From Sphingomonas sp. S2-65 (lineage in GTDB: Bacteria; Pseudomonadota; Alphaproteobacteria; Sphingomonadales; Sphingomonadaceae), in assembly GCF_021513175.1 (NCBI RefSeq), contig NZ_CP090953.1, forward strand, positions 1,817,001 through 1,881,000: 64,000 bases of DNA. The letters are read 5' to 3'. Positions 55,516 to 64,000 of this stretch are shown piece after piece. Each line of letters opens with the position of its first letter. Positions within the stretch are counted from its first letter, which is position 1. The position numbers and the translations under genes were made by a program. The notes below the pieces were generated by a model. That model was given only the letters and a program-made list of their open reading frames with translations, searched no databases and was not told the origin of the DNA.

Positions 55516-55686
55516 ATGCGTCTTTTGCCGTTGCTGCCACTCGCATTGGCGCTCGCCGCCTGCGGACAGGCTGACGAAGATCCGAGCGGGCTGACACCCG
55601 ACGAGGCGCGCCAGCTGAACGAGGCCGCGGCGGCGATCGACATCAATTCCAGCACGCCCGTCAATCTTTCGGAGGATGCCCAATGA
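55516..55686 (+). CDS. Very small lipoprotein (56 residues)
   Basis: ATG 55516 with the SD GGAGAAG. Signal with lipobox LAAC (MRLLPLLPLALALAACGQAD), then a short acidic helix (LTPDEARQLNEAAAAIDI). Its stop overlaps the aldo/keto reductase ATG (55683-55686, ATGA), so the two are translationally coupled. Too short for most ORF callers. Function unknown. Confidence 0.7.
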   Translation: MRLLPLLPLALALAACGQADEDPSGLTPDEARQLNEAAAAIDINSSTPVNLSEDAQ

Positions 55687-56633
55687 CCCCCACGCGCGAA
55701 CTCGGTGCGAGCGGCCTCGCAATTCCGCCGCTGGTACTTGGCGGCAATGTGTTCGGCTGGACGGTCGACAAGGCGCAGAGCTTCCGCATCCTCGACCGCT
55801 TCGCTGAAGCCGGGGGCGTGATGATCGATACCGCCGACGTTTATTCGGCCTGGGTCTCGGGCCATCAGGGCGGTGAGTCCGAAGCGATCATTGGCGAATG
55901 GCTGCGGCAGTCGGGCAAGCGCGACAAGGTGCTGCTCGCCACCAAAGTCGGCATGTTGCCCGGCGAGGGCGGTGAGAAGCTGGCTCCTGCCCGCATAGCT
56001 GCGGCGGCGGAAGCGTCCCTTCGCCGATTGGGCGTCGAGACGATTGATCTCTACTACGCGCATCAGGACGATGAGAGCGTGCCGCAGGAGGACGTCCTTG
56101 CCGCCTTCGGCACGCTGATCGACGCGGGCAAGGTGCGCGTCCTCGGCGCGTCCAACTTCCACGCGGTGCGTTTGAAGGCTGCACTCGACCTCGCCACTCG
56201 AGAGGGGCTGCCGCATTATCGAGTCCTCCAACCCGAATATAATCTGGTGAGCCGGCACAAGTTCGAGGGCGAACTCCAGAACCTCTGCGTGACTCACAAT
56301 CTCGGCGTGCTGCCTTATTACGGACTCGCCTCGGGCTTCCTCACCGGCAAGTACCGCAGCGAGGCCGATCTCGGCAAAAGCGTTCGTGGCGGCCGCATGG
56401 GCGAGTTGCTGGCCGGAAAGGGCGGCGCGGTCCTCGCCGCCATGGACACGATAGCGGCCGAGACGGGTGCCAGCCATGCCCAGATCGCCCTTGCCTGGCT
56501 GGCTGCACAGGACGGCGTCACTGCGCCGATTGCCAGCGCGACTTCGATCGAACAGCTCGACGAACTGCTCGGCGCTTGGGACGTGGCACTGACGGATGCG
56601 CAACTCGACCGTCTGGTCGAGGCGGGGGCTTAA
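55683..56633 (+). CDS. Aldo/keto reductase
   Basis: 316 residues. Conserved tetrad: Asp and Tyr in VMIDTADVYSAW, Lys in VLLATKVGML, His in DLYYAHQDDESVPQ. NADPH-binding C-terminus with the ATSIEQLDELLGAWDVAL block. The (beta/alpha)8 family reduces aldehydes and ketones; the substrate is not predictable. It belongs to an operon-like run with the lipoproteins and downstream phosphatase. Confidence 0.9.
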   Translation: MTPTRELGASGLAIPPLVLGGNVFGWTVDKAQSFRILDRFAEAGGVMIDTADVYSAWVSGHQGGESEAIIGEWLRQSGKRDKVLLATKVGMLPGEGGEKLAPARIAAAAEASLRRLGVETIDLYYAHQDDESVPQEDVLAAFGTLIDAGKVRVLGASNFHAVRLKAALDLATREGLPHYRVLQPEYNLVSRHKFEGELQNLCVTHNLGVLPYYGLASGFLTGKYRSEADLGKSVRGGRMGELLAGKGGAVLAAMDTIAAETGASHAQIALAWLAAQDGVTAPIASATSIEQLDELLGAWDVALTDAQLDRLVEAGA

Positions 56634-56682
56634 CTCGCGCCTTTGCGTGAACCAAATCCATGTCCCCGCATTGACCCAGGCA

Positions 56683-57462
56683 ATGCCTGAACAGACACAT
56701 CCCCGCTGGCCGACCCGTCTCTGGATCGTCCGCCACGGCCAGAGCGCCGGCAATGTCGCACGCGACCGCGCGCATGAGGCCGGCGAGCATCACATCGACA
56801 TCGACATGCGCGATGTCGATGTGCCGCTTTCCGAGCTCGGCGAGCAACAGTCCGATGCGCTTGGCCGCTGGTTCGCGCAGGGCCAGGGGCACGGCCGCCC
56901 CGACGTGATCCTCGCCAGCCCGTATGTCCGCGCGAGGGAAACCGCACGCCGCTTTCGAGACGCAGGGGGTGCCGACGCAGACGAACCGATCTGCGCCGAC
57001 GAGCGTCTACGCGAAAAGGAGTTCGGGATCCTGGATGGCCTGACCACCGCCGGAATCCGCGCCCTTCAGCCCGACCAGGCCGACTTTCGCCGCCTGCTCG
57101 GGAAATTCTATCATCGCCCGCCCGGCGGAGAAAGCTGGTGCGACGTGATCTTTCGCCTGCGCTCGCTGCTGGACACGGTGTCGCTGCACTATGGTGGCCG
57201 GCAGGTCATGATCGTCGCGCATCAGGTGGTGGTGCTGTGTCTGCGCTACATCATCGAAAACCTGTCCGAGGCAGAGATACTCGCCATCGACAAGGCAGGC
57301 GACGTCGCCAACTGCTCGGTTACCGAATACGCCTTCGATCCCACCGCAGGCAAGGATGGCGGCCTCACCCTGGTCCGCTACAACGTCACCGCTTCGATGG
57401 AACAGGACGCGGTGGCTGAGGTCACGTCGGAACCCGACACCCCCGTGGCGGCACGCGGATGA
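56683..57462 (+). CDS. Histidine phosphatase family protein
   Basis: 259 residues from ATG 56683. Catalytic motif RLWIVRHGQSAGNVARD, second Arg in ILASPYVRARETARRF, acid/base Glu in RLREKEFGILDG and late His in VMIVAHQVVVL. It is a phosphoglycerate-mutase-like phosphatase. The stop overlaps the start of the next gene (ATGA at 57459), so the pair is probably co-translated. Substrate not identifiable. Confidence 0.88.
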   Translation: MPEQTHPRWPTRLWIVRHGQSAGNVARDRAHEAGEHHIDIDMRDVDVPLSELGEQQSDALGRWFAQGQGHGRPDVILASPYVRARETARRFRDAGGADADEPICADERLREKEFGILDGLTTAGIRALQPDQADFRRLLGKFYHRPPGGESWCDVIFRLRSLLDTVSLHYGGRQVMIVAHQVVVLCLRYIIENLSEAEILAIDKAGDVANCSVTEYAFDPTAGKDGGLTLVRYNVTASMEQDAVAEVTSEPDTPVAARG

Positions 57463-58337
57463 CGCCGCTCGACTCCGCTTGGCTGGCCGAAAACCCGCTT
57501 CCGCAGCCGGAGGGCGACACCGACAAGAACCGACGCGGCCGGGTGCTCGTCGCTGGCGGCTCAGAGACGGTGCCCGGTGCCCTGCGGCTGACGGGCGAGG
57601 CGGCACTCCGTGCGGGCGCGGGAAAGGTTCAGCTCGCGACCGTCGAGCGTGTCACGCTGGCACTTGGCATGACGATGCCGGAGGCTGCCGTGTTCCCACT
57701 CGCGGCGAATGCGTCGGGCGAACTGGGGGATGCCGCGGGACCGGTGCTTGCCGGGTATCTGGAACGCTGTGACTCGCTGGTTCTCGGTCCTGGAATGGGC
57801 CCGGACGCCGCAGCAGAAGCTATCCTGGCATGCGCGATTGCCGAACCGCGCGCCGGGCTCTCGCTTGTCGTCGACGCCGCGGCGCTGGGCGCTGCCGGCA
57901 ACATGACAGAGCGACTGCGTGCGCATGAAGGGCGCGTGGTGCTGACGCCGCATCCTGGCGAGATGGTTCAGCTCATGGGCTGCGACGAAAGCCGCATCAA
58001 ACACGATCCAGCCGCGCTGGTTCGCGAAGCCGCCGACCGGTTCGGCGCCACGGTGCTGCTCAAGGGAGCGCAGACCTTGGTCGCCTGCCCGGAACAGCCG
58101 GTGCTCCGGTACCCCGGTGGCGGACCCGGTCTCGCCACCGGCGGCTCGGGTGATATCCTCGCTGGCATCATCGGCGCACTTTTGTCACGCGGTGCGTCGC
58201 CGCAAACCGCCGCGGCATGGGGGGTGTGGCTCCACGGCGAGGCCGGACGGCGGCTCGCCGAAACCGTTGGTCCGCTCGGCTTCCTGGGACGGGACCTGCT
58301 TCCATTGATCCCGCGCCTGCTGGCTACCTCGCGCTAG
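57459..58337 (+). CDS. nnrD: ADP/ATP-dependent NAD(P)H-hydrate dehydratase
   Basis: 292 residues, the YjeF C-terminal (ribokinase-like) domain alone; the epimerase (NnrE) domain is absent. Signature blocks: GRVLVAGGSETVPGALRLTG, EAALRAGAGKVQLATVERVT, GPGMGPDAAAEAIL, VVLTPHPGEMVQLMG and the ATP-site GGPGLATGGSGDILAGIIGA. It repairs hydrated NADH/NADPH. Most bacteria fuse it to the epimerase, so NnrE must be a separate gene here. Confidence 0.93.
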   Translation: MTPLDSAWLAENPLPQPEGDTDKNRRGRVLVAGGSETVPGALRLTGEAALRAGAGKVQLATVERVTLALGMTMPEAAVFPLAANASGELGDAAGPVLAGYLERCDSLVLGPGMGPDAAAEAILACAIAEPRAGLSLVVDAAALGAAGNMTERLRAHEGRVVLTPHPGEMVQLMGCDESRIKHDPAALVREAADRFGATVLLKGAQTLVACPEQPVLRYPGGGPGLATGGSGDILAGIIGALLSRGASPQTAAAWGVWLHGEAGRRLAETVGPLGFLGRDLLPLIPRLLATSR

Positions 58338-58580
58338 GACACAAGAGGCATTTCGAAGATAGGGTATGGCTTGTACCCTTGCCCGCACCAAGATAACCTC
58401 AGGGCAAATTAGAAGGCAGGTATGCAGTCGTGACGATGGTCGGCCAGCTTCGCTAGCCTGCTTTATGTCGTCCGCAGGATGCGCAGCGAGTTAGTAGCCA
58501 AGTTTCTTCGCTCGCTCGCAAAGATGAGCATGGACCGGGAGGGTGTCGCACGACGCTCTTCCTGAAGGGAGCGGGGTAAG
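58338..58580 (+). other. Upstream region of the SDR gene, no gene seen
   Basis: 243 bases without a convincing coding frame. A small stem (GGGTA...TACCC, near 58360-58380) follows nnrD and may end that transcript. A GGGAGCGGGG stretch at the right end serves as SD for the next gene. Nothing else is recognisable. Confidence 0.4.
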
Positions 58581-59369
58581 ATGGACACAAACGCGTTGTT
58601 CCGCCTGGACAGCCGGGTCGCACTGGTGACGGGAGGATCTCGAGGCATCGGCAGGATGATTGCTGCTGGCTTCGTCGCACAAGGTGCCAAGGTCTATGTG
58701 TCCTCGCGCAAGGCAGAAGCCTGTAATGAGGCCGCCGCCGCGTTGGGGCCCAGTTGCATCGCGCTCCCGATGGACGTGTCCACGGTAGAGGGCTGCAAAG
58801 CCCTCGCGACCGAACTCGCTGCCCGCCAGCCGCATCTCGACATCCTCGTCAACAACGCCGGAGCCGCCTGGGGCGAGGCGTTCGACACCTTCCCCGAGCA
58901 AGGCTGGGACAAGGTGATGGCGCTCAATGTTAAGTCGCCCTTCTTCCTTACCCAGGCGCTCCACGGCCTGCTCAAGGCCGCGGGCAACCAGAACCGCCCC
59001 GCCAAGGTGATCAACATCACCTCCGTCGACGGCCAGCGGGTAAATCCTTGGGAGACCTACAGCTATCAGGCGTCCAAGGCAGCGCTGATCCACCTGACCC
59101 GGCGCATGGCGGCGCGATTGATCCGCGACCACATCGTCGTATCCTCGCTCGCTCCTGGCGCCTTTCCCAGCGACATGAACAAGGCCGCGCGGGATCATGG
59201 CGACGGCGTCGCCAAGCGTATCCCCGCCGGCCGCATCGGCAGCGATGAAGACATGGCCGGCGCCGCCATCTACCTCGCCAGCCGTGCCGGCGACTATGTC
59301 GTCGGCGAGACCCTCACCGTCGACGGCGGCTTGGTCAATGCCAGCTTGGGCGGCAGCATCGACGGCTGA
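58581..59369 (+). CDS. Short-chain dehydrogenase/reductase
   Basis: 262 residues. Glycine motif TGGSRGIG at 17-24, NNAG in DILVNNAGAAWG, catalytic Ser in NITSVDGQRVNP, Tyr/Lys in YSYQASKAALIHLT, and the C-terminal GGLVN segment. NAD(P)H-dependent classical SDR, most like 3-oxoacyl-ACP reductase-type enzymes; substrate unknown. Convergent with maeB, 10 bases apart. Confidence 0.9.
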   Translation: MDTNALFRLDSRVALVTGGSRGIGRMIAAGFVAQGAKVYVSSRKAEACNEAAAALGPSCIALPMDVSTVEGCKALATELAARQPHLDILVNNAGAAWGEAFDTFPEQGWDKVMALNVKSPFFLTQALHGLLKAAGNQNRPAKVINITSVDGQRVNPWETYSYQASKAALIHLTRRMAARLIRDHIVVSSLAPGAFPSDMNKAARDHGDGVAKRIPAGRIGSDEDMAGAAIYLASRAGDYVVGETLTVDGGLVNASLGGSIDG

Positions 59370-59378
59370 AACGCAGGC

Positions 59379-61637
59379 TCAGCGGGCGATGCCACCCGCT
59401 GCCAGGACCGCGAGCGTTACCAGCTCGCTGGCGGTTGCGGTCATCGGGGCGATCTGGACCGGCTTTTCCATGCCGATCAGCATCGGGCCGATGGTCGAGT
59501 CGCCACCCAGCTCGCGCAGCAGCTTGGCCGAGATGTTGGCCGACTGAAGCCCTGGCATGATCAGCACGTTGGCCGGACCGGACAGCCGCGCGAATGGATA
59601 ATTCGCCAGCTGCTTGGGATTGAGCGCGACGTCGGGCGACATCTCACCTTCATATTCGAACTCGACCGAGCGCTCGTCGAGCAGCTTGATCGCCCCGCGG
59701 ACATGCTCGAGCCAGCGGCCTTCGGGATTGCCGAAGGTCGAATAGCTGAGGAACGCGACACGGGGCTCGTGGCCCATGCGGCGCGCAACTTGGGCTGCGC
59801 CCTCGGCGATCTGAGCCAGTTCCTCGGCGCTCGGGCGCTCGTTCACGGTCGTGTCGGCGATGAACACCGTGTGCGACTGGCCGACCAGCACGTGCATGCC
59901 AAAGGCGATGCGGCCCGGCGCATAGTCGATCACGCGGCGCACCTGGCGCATCGTCTCGGCATAAGTGCGGGTGACGCCGGTCAGCATCGCGTCGCCCTCG
60001 CCTAGCTGGAGCAGCAGCGCGCCGAAGATGTTGCGGTCGCGGTTGACCAGCCGCTCGATGTCGCGGCGCAGATACCCGCGACGCTGAAGCCGCTCGTACA
60101 GGAACTCGACCATGCGCGGCACCAGCGGCGAATTGACGCTGTTGTGCAACTCGAAGCCTTCGGGATCTGCACCCAACGCCTTCAGCCGGTCATGCACCGA
60201 TTCGCGACCGACCAGCACGGGAATGCCGTATCCGCCTTCCTTGAAGGCGATGGCGGCGCGCAGCACGACTTCTTCCTCGCCCTCGGCAAAGATCACGCGC
60301 TTGGGGTGCGCGCGCGCACCCTCATAGGCAAGGCTGAGCACAGAAGTGGTTGGGTTGAGCCGCGCGCGCAGCGACTGACGATACGCAGCCATGTCGACGA
60401 TCGGCTTGGTCGCGACCCCCGAGTCCATCGCCGCCTGGGCGACGGCGGCAGGCACGATCTCCATCAGCCTGGGATCGAACGGCGCGGGGATAATGTAGTC
60501 CGGGCCGAAGCTGTGCTGCGTGCCATAGGCGGCGGCGACTTCCTCGGGCACCTGCTGGCGGGCCAGTTCGGCAAGCGCGCGGGCGGCCGCAACCTTCATC
60601 GCGTCGTTGATCGTCGTAGCGCGTACGTCGAGCGCGCCGCGGAAAATGAACGGGAAACCAAGCACGTTGTTGACCTGGTTCGGATAGTCCGAACGGCCGG
60701 TGGCGATGATCGCATCCGGGCGCGCCTCTTTGGCGACCGGCGGGCTGATCTCGGGATCCGGGTTGGCCATCGCGAACACGATCGGGCGCGGCGCCATGGT
60801 CTTCAGCAGCTCGGGCGGCAGCGAGTTGGCCGAAGCCAACCCGACGAACACGTCGGCGCCGTCGATGGCCTCTGCAAAGGTGCGCTTGTCCGTGGCGACG
60901 GCATGCGCCGACTTCCACTGGTTCATGCTTTCCTGGCGGCCCTGATAGATCACGCCGTTCAAGTCGCACATCAGCAGGTTGTCGTGAGGCAGGCCCATCG
61001 CCTTGATCAGTTCGGCACACGCGATCGCGGCGGCGCCGGCACCCAGCATCACGATTTTGGTATGCTTGATGTCGCGCCCGGTCAGGTGGAGCGCGTTGAT
61101 CAGACCGGCGGCGGCAATGATCGCGGTGCCGTGCTGGTCGTCATGGAAAACCGGGATGTTCATGCGCTCGCGCAGCGTCTGCTCGATGACGAAGCATTCG
61201 GGGGACTTGATGTCCTCCAGGTTGATGCCGCCGAAGCTCGGCTCCATCAGCTCGACTGCGTCGATGAAGCGGTTCACGTCCTCGGTCTTCAACTCGATAT
61301 CGATCGAGTCGACGTCGGCGAAGCGCTTGAACAGCACCGCCTTGCCTTCCATCACCGGCTTCGAGGCCAGCGCACCGAGGTTGCCGAGGCCGAGGATGGC
61401 GGTGCCATTGGAGATCACCGCGACCAGATTGCCCTTGGCAGTATAGTCGTATGCGAGCGAGGGATCCTCGGCGATGGCGCGGACCGGCACCGCGACGCCG
61501 GGCGAATAGGCCAGCGCGAGATCACGCTGAGTCGCCATCGGCTTGGACGCGACGATCTCGATTTTGCCGGGCCTGCCTTCCGAATGGTAGCGAAGCGCCT
61601 CGCGCTCGGAAAACTGGACCTTCGATTCCTCAGACAT
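59379..61637 (-). CDS. maeB: NADP-dependent malic enzyme with C-terminal phosphotransacetylase-like domain
   Basis: 752 residues. Malic enzyme module (about 1-430): LALAYSPGVAVPVRAIAEDP, FHDDQHGTAIIAAAGLINAL, VMLGAGAAAIACAELIKAMG, and VFAMANPDPEISPP. The C-terminal module (about 435-752) is PTA-like (GILLVGRESVHDRLKALG-type fold: GIPVLVGRESVHDRLKALGA, GDAMLTGVTRTYAETMRQVR); such domains lack transacetylase activity in this family and sense acetyl-CoA. It makes pyruvate and NADPH from malate. Confidence 0.95.
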   Translation of the reverse strand: MSEESKVQFSEREALRYHSEGRPGKIEIVASKPMATQRDLALAYSPGVAVPVRAIAEDPSLAYDYTAKGNLVAVISNGTAILGLGNLGALASKPVMEGKAVLFKRFADVDSIDIELKTEDVNRFIDAVELMEPSFGGINLEDIKSPECFVIEQTLRERMNIPVFHDDQHGTAIIAAAGLINALHLTGRDIKHTKIVMLGAGAAAIACAELIKAMGLPHDNLLMCDLNGVIYQGRQESMNQWKSAHAVATDKRTFAEAIDGADVFVGLASANSLPPELLKTMAPRPIVFAMANPDPEISPPVAKEARPDAIIATGRSDYPNQVNNVLGFPFIFRGALDVRATTINDAMKVAAARALAELARQQVPEEVAAAYGTQHSFGPDYIIPAPFDPRLMEIVPAAVAQAAMDSGVATKPIVDMAAYRQSLRARLNPTTSVLSLAYEGARAHPKRVIFAEGEEEVVLRAAIAFKEGGYGIPVLVGRESVHDRLKALGADPEGFELHNSVNSPLVPRMVEFLYERLQRRGYLRRDIERLVNRDRNIFGALLLQLGEGDAMLTGVTRTYAETMRQVRRVIDYAPGRIAFGMHVLVGQSHTVFIADTTVNERPSAEELAQIAEGAAQVARRMGHEPRVAFLSYSTFGNPEGRWLEHVRGAIKLLDERSVEFEYEGEMSPDVALNPKQLANYPFARLSGPANVLIMPGLQSANISAKLLRELGGDSTIGPMLIGMEKPVQIAPMTATASELVTLAVLAAGGIAR

Positions 61638-61792
61638 TCAACTCTCCTGGTCTCCTTCCTTTAGGGTGACGATTCCGTAGCTGCAATCGGACGATCGCAC
61701 TCAGGCGGAAACGAAATGTTGCTGCCCGAGTCGTCCCCAGGAAAGCGGCAGGCGGGTGTTGATCGTGGCCACGCATCGGCTACCGACAGTGC

Positions 61793-64000
61793 ATGTCCTC
61801 CGCCGCACCCACGCCGATGATGGCGCAGTATCTCGCCCTCAAGGCTGAAGCCGAGGACTGCCTGCTCTTCTACCGTATGGGCGATTTCTTCGAGCTGTTC
61901 TTCGATGATGCCAAGATCGCAAGCGCGTGCCTCGACATCGCACTGACCGCGCGTGGCGAGCATGAGGGCGAGCGCATCCCGATGTGCGGGGTGCCGGTGC
62001 ACGCGATGGAGGGCTATCTCGCCCGGCTGATCAAGGCGGGCCACCGCGTCGCTATCGCCGAGCAGACCGAAACGCCGGAACAGGCGAGGAAGCGAGCCGG
62101 ATCGAAGGCGCTGGTCGCCCGAGCGATCGTTCGCGTCGTGACCGCCGGCACGCTGACCGAGGAAACGCTGCTCGACAGCCGCTCGGCCAATTGGTGCGCG
62201 GCGATCGGCGAGGCGGGCGGCAGCGTCGCGATTGCCTGCGCCGACATTTCCACCGGGCGTTTCGAGATCATCGAGACCGATGCCGAGCGCGTCTCCGCCG
62301 AGATCGCTCGGCTTTCGCCCGCCGAAACCGTCGCGTGCGACGCGTCGACGTTCGATGCGCTCGCGACCATGTTGCGCCCGCGTCAGGGGTTCGACAGCGT
62401 TGGCGCGGAGGAGCGGCTGAAGGCACTGTTCGGAGTCGCCACGCTGGACGGGTTCGGCAGCTTCTCGCGCGCGGCGCTGGCGGCTGCGGGCGGGCTCGTC
62501 GCTTATCTGGATCACACCGCCAAGGGATCCCTGCCCTTCCTGCGCCCGCCACGCGTCAGCCGGACCGAGGCGTTCATGGCGATCGACGCGGCGACGCGCG
62601 AAAGCCTGGAACTCTGTGTCAGCCAGGGCGGCGTCCGCAAGGGCAGCCTGCTCGACAGCGTCGACCGCACTGTCACCGGAGCTGGCGCACGCCTGCTGGG
62701 GCAGGACATCGCCACGCCACTGATGGACCGAGCGGCGATCGAGGCGCGGCTCGACCTGGTGCAGCGCTTCCACGACGATGCCGGAGTGCGTGACATGGTG
62801 CGCAGTGCGTTGCGGGCGCTTCCCGACATCGGCCGGGCGCTGGGACGGCTGGCGGCGGGCCGGGGGTCGCCGCGCGATCTGGGGCAATTGCGTGACGGAC
62901 TGGACGGGGCGTGGCGGCTGGGGGAGCGGCTGGCGGGACTTGACGACGTGCCCGAACTGCTCGGGCGATTGATCCCGCAGTTGCGCGGCCACGGCGCGCT
63001 GATCGACCTGTTGTCGCGCGCGCTGGTGCCCGAGCCGCCGGTGGATGCGGCGCATGGCGGGTATATCGCGGAGGGGTATGACGCGGCGCTTGACGATCTG
63101 GTTGACGCCGGAGCGGGTGGGCGGCGGGCGATCGCGGCGCTGGAAGCGGAGTATCGCGGGCGCACCGGCATCACCGCACTGAAGATCCGCCACAACGGCG
63201 TCCTTGGCTATCATATTGAAGTTGCGGCACGATTTGCCGATGCGCTGATGGCGCCCGACAGCGGCTTCACCCATCGGCAGACGCTGGCGGGCGTCGTCCG
63301 CTTCAACGCACCGGAATTGCACGATGTCGCCGTCAAGGTGACGCAAGCGGGCGCGCATGCCCTGGCGGCGGAGGCCGCGCACCTCGAGGATCTGACCACA
63401 ACCGCCCTCGACAGTCGCGAGGCAATCGCCGCCACCGCCGACGCGCTGGCCCGCCTTGACGTAGCGTCAGGCCTGGCGGAGCGCGCGGCGGAGAGCGATT
63501 GGGCGCGCCCGGCGCTGGTCGAGCATAGCTGCTTCGAAGTCGAGGGCGGACGCCACCCGGTGGTCGAGGATGCGGTCGCGCGCAGTGGCGGAAGATTCGT
63601 CGCGAACGACTGCAAATTGTCGGAAAATTCGCGGCTTTGGCTCGTCACCGGCCCCAATATGGGCGGTAAATCGACGTTCCTGCGTCAAAACGCGCTGCTC
63701 GCCGTCCTCGCGCAGGCCGGCAGCTACGTGCCCGCGGCCAGTGCCACGCTGGGGCTGGTCGACCGGCTGTTCAGCCGCGTCGGCGCATCGGACAATCTCG
63801 CGCGCGGCCGATCGACCTTCATGGTCGAGATGGTGGAGACCGCCGCGATCCTGGCGCAGGCGACGCCGCGCAGCTTCGTGATCCTGGACGAAGTCGGGCG
63901 CGGCACGTCGACTTATGACGGCCTGGCGATCGCCTGGGCGGTGGTGGAGGCGATCCACGAAGAGAATCGCTGCCGTTGCCTATTCGCGACGCATTATCAC
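61793..64000 (+). CDS. mutS: DNA mismatch repair protein MutS, C-terminus outside the window
   Basis: 736 codons from ATG 61793 to the window end, with no stop. Mismatch-reading domain [34 protein letters not shown] (Phe-x-Glu). Then connector, clamp and lever regions, and the ATPase: Walker [10 protein letters not shown] at 620-628, [20 protein letters not shown] (motif with signature), Walker B with Asp699-Glu700 ([18 protein letters not shown]), and the LFATHYH segment. A full MutS is about 850-900 residues, so roughly the last 120-160 are missing only because of the window edge. The start lies 155 bases from the divergent maeB start. Confidence 0.97.
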   Translation, partial: MSSAAPTPMMAQYLALKAEAEDCLLFYRMGDFFELFFDDAKIASACLDIALTARGEHEGERIPMCGVPVHAMEGYLARLIKAGHRVAIAEQTETPEQARKRAGSKALVARAIVRVVTAGTLTEETLLDSRSANWCAAIGEAGGSVAIACADISTGRFEIIETDAERVSAEIARLSPAETVACDASTFDALATMLRPRQGFDSVGAEERLKALFGVATLDGFGSFSRAALAAAGGLVAYLDHTAKGSLPFLRPPRVSRTEAFMAIDAATRESLELCVSQGGVRKGSLLDSVDRTVTGAGARLLGQDIATPLMDRAAIEARLDLVQRFHDDAGVRDMVRSALRALPDIGRALGRLAAGRGSPRDLGQLRDGLDGAWRLGERLAGLDDVPELLGRLIPQLRGHGALIDLLSRALVPEPPVDAAHGGYIAEGYDAALDDLVDAGAGGRRAIAALEAEYRGRTGITALKIRHNGVLGYHIEVAARFADALMAPDSGFTHRQTLAGVVRFNAPELHDVAVKVTQAGAHALAAEAAHLEDLTTTALDSREAIAATADALARLDVASGLAERAAESDWARPALVEHSCFEVEGGRHPVVEDAVARSGGRFVANDCKLSENSRLWLVTGPNMGGKSTFLRQNALLAVLAQAGSYVPAASATLGLVDRLFSRVGASDNLARGRSTFMVEMVETAAILAQATPRSFVILDEVGRGTSTYDGLAIAWAVVEAIHEENRCRCLFATHYH

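Noticed and set aside
61661..63382. 573-codon leftward frame across mutS
   Set aside because: Antisense shadow; mutS motifs are intact on the other strand.

Overview
The window is high-GC, densely packed alphaproteobacterial chromosome that most resembles Sphingomonas or a close relative. Support comes from the atpHAGDC order without b/c subunits, the split methionine synthase, the large TonB-dependent receptor followed by a 2-oxoglutarate oxygenase, the rsmI/lpoA-like/yraN/gshB synteny, and the hairpin repeats of the type CTCCACCACCGCC...GGCGGTCCCCCTCCCC. No tRNA, rRNA, CRISPR array or canonical insertion sequence is visible.

Region 1 (1 to about 9.7 kb) is the right end of a prophage or phage-derived integrative element. 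A leftward early operon (4141 down to 1 and beyond) carries a Cro-like HTH protein, a CII-family regulator, a YdaS-like HTH protein, a full-length DnaN sliding clamp and a protein whose C-terminus is a GapR (DUF2312) domain. A rightward unit carries an S24/LexA-type repressor, small unknown genes and a large serine recombinase. Five 16-bp operators of the form GTYAGC-N4-GCTRAM flank the repressor gene. Between the recombinase and the chromosome sits a leftward three-gene cargo operon (9604 to 7895: a TIGR04255 protein and two unknown families) with its own near-consensus promoter. This is the best candidate here for an undescribed, probably host-protective, system.

Region 2 (9.8 to 20.6 kb) is housekeeping: hemW, an LpoA-like lipoprotein, rsmI, yraN, gshB, a DedA protein, xerC, a transaldolase-family aldolase, a DUF2490 protein and priA. 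Region 3 (20.6 to 29.6 kb) has two exported peptidase-type proteins, ada, a PilZ protein, pncB, a membrane-anchored hydrolase and a DEAD-box helicase. Region 4 (29.8 to 34.8 kb) is the F1 ATP synthase operon, with palindromic repeats between atpA/atpG and atpD/atpC. Region 5 (34.8 to 43.5 kb) holds a GT39-like membrane glycosyltransferase, an orphan CpaF ATPase, an exported retropepsin-PDZ protein, a soluble chemoreceptor-like protein and a polyhydroxyalkanoate-type cluster (phaR, PhaC-like hydrolase, thiolase).

Region 6 (43.6 to 49.2 kb) has the TonB-dependent receptor, a prolyl-hydroxylase-like oxygenase and alanine racemase. Region 7 (49.2 to 55.2 kb) is a leftward methionine-cycle operon: an ArsR-methyltransferase fusion regulator, metF, metH N-terminal half and metH C-terminal half. 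It is driven by a promoter whose spacer and -10 lie inside a 22-bp perfect palindrome. Region 8 (55.2 to 64.0 kb) has two small lipoproteins, an aldo/keto reductase, a histidine phosphatase, NAD(P)HX dehydratase, an SDR oxidoreductase, a malic enzyme and the first 736 codons of mutS.

No gene-free stretch exceeds 300 bases. Starts were chosen from Shine-Dalgarno sequences, overlaps and family length, and several are non-ATG.
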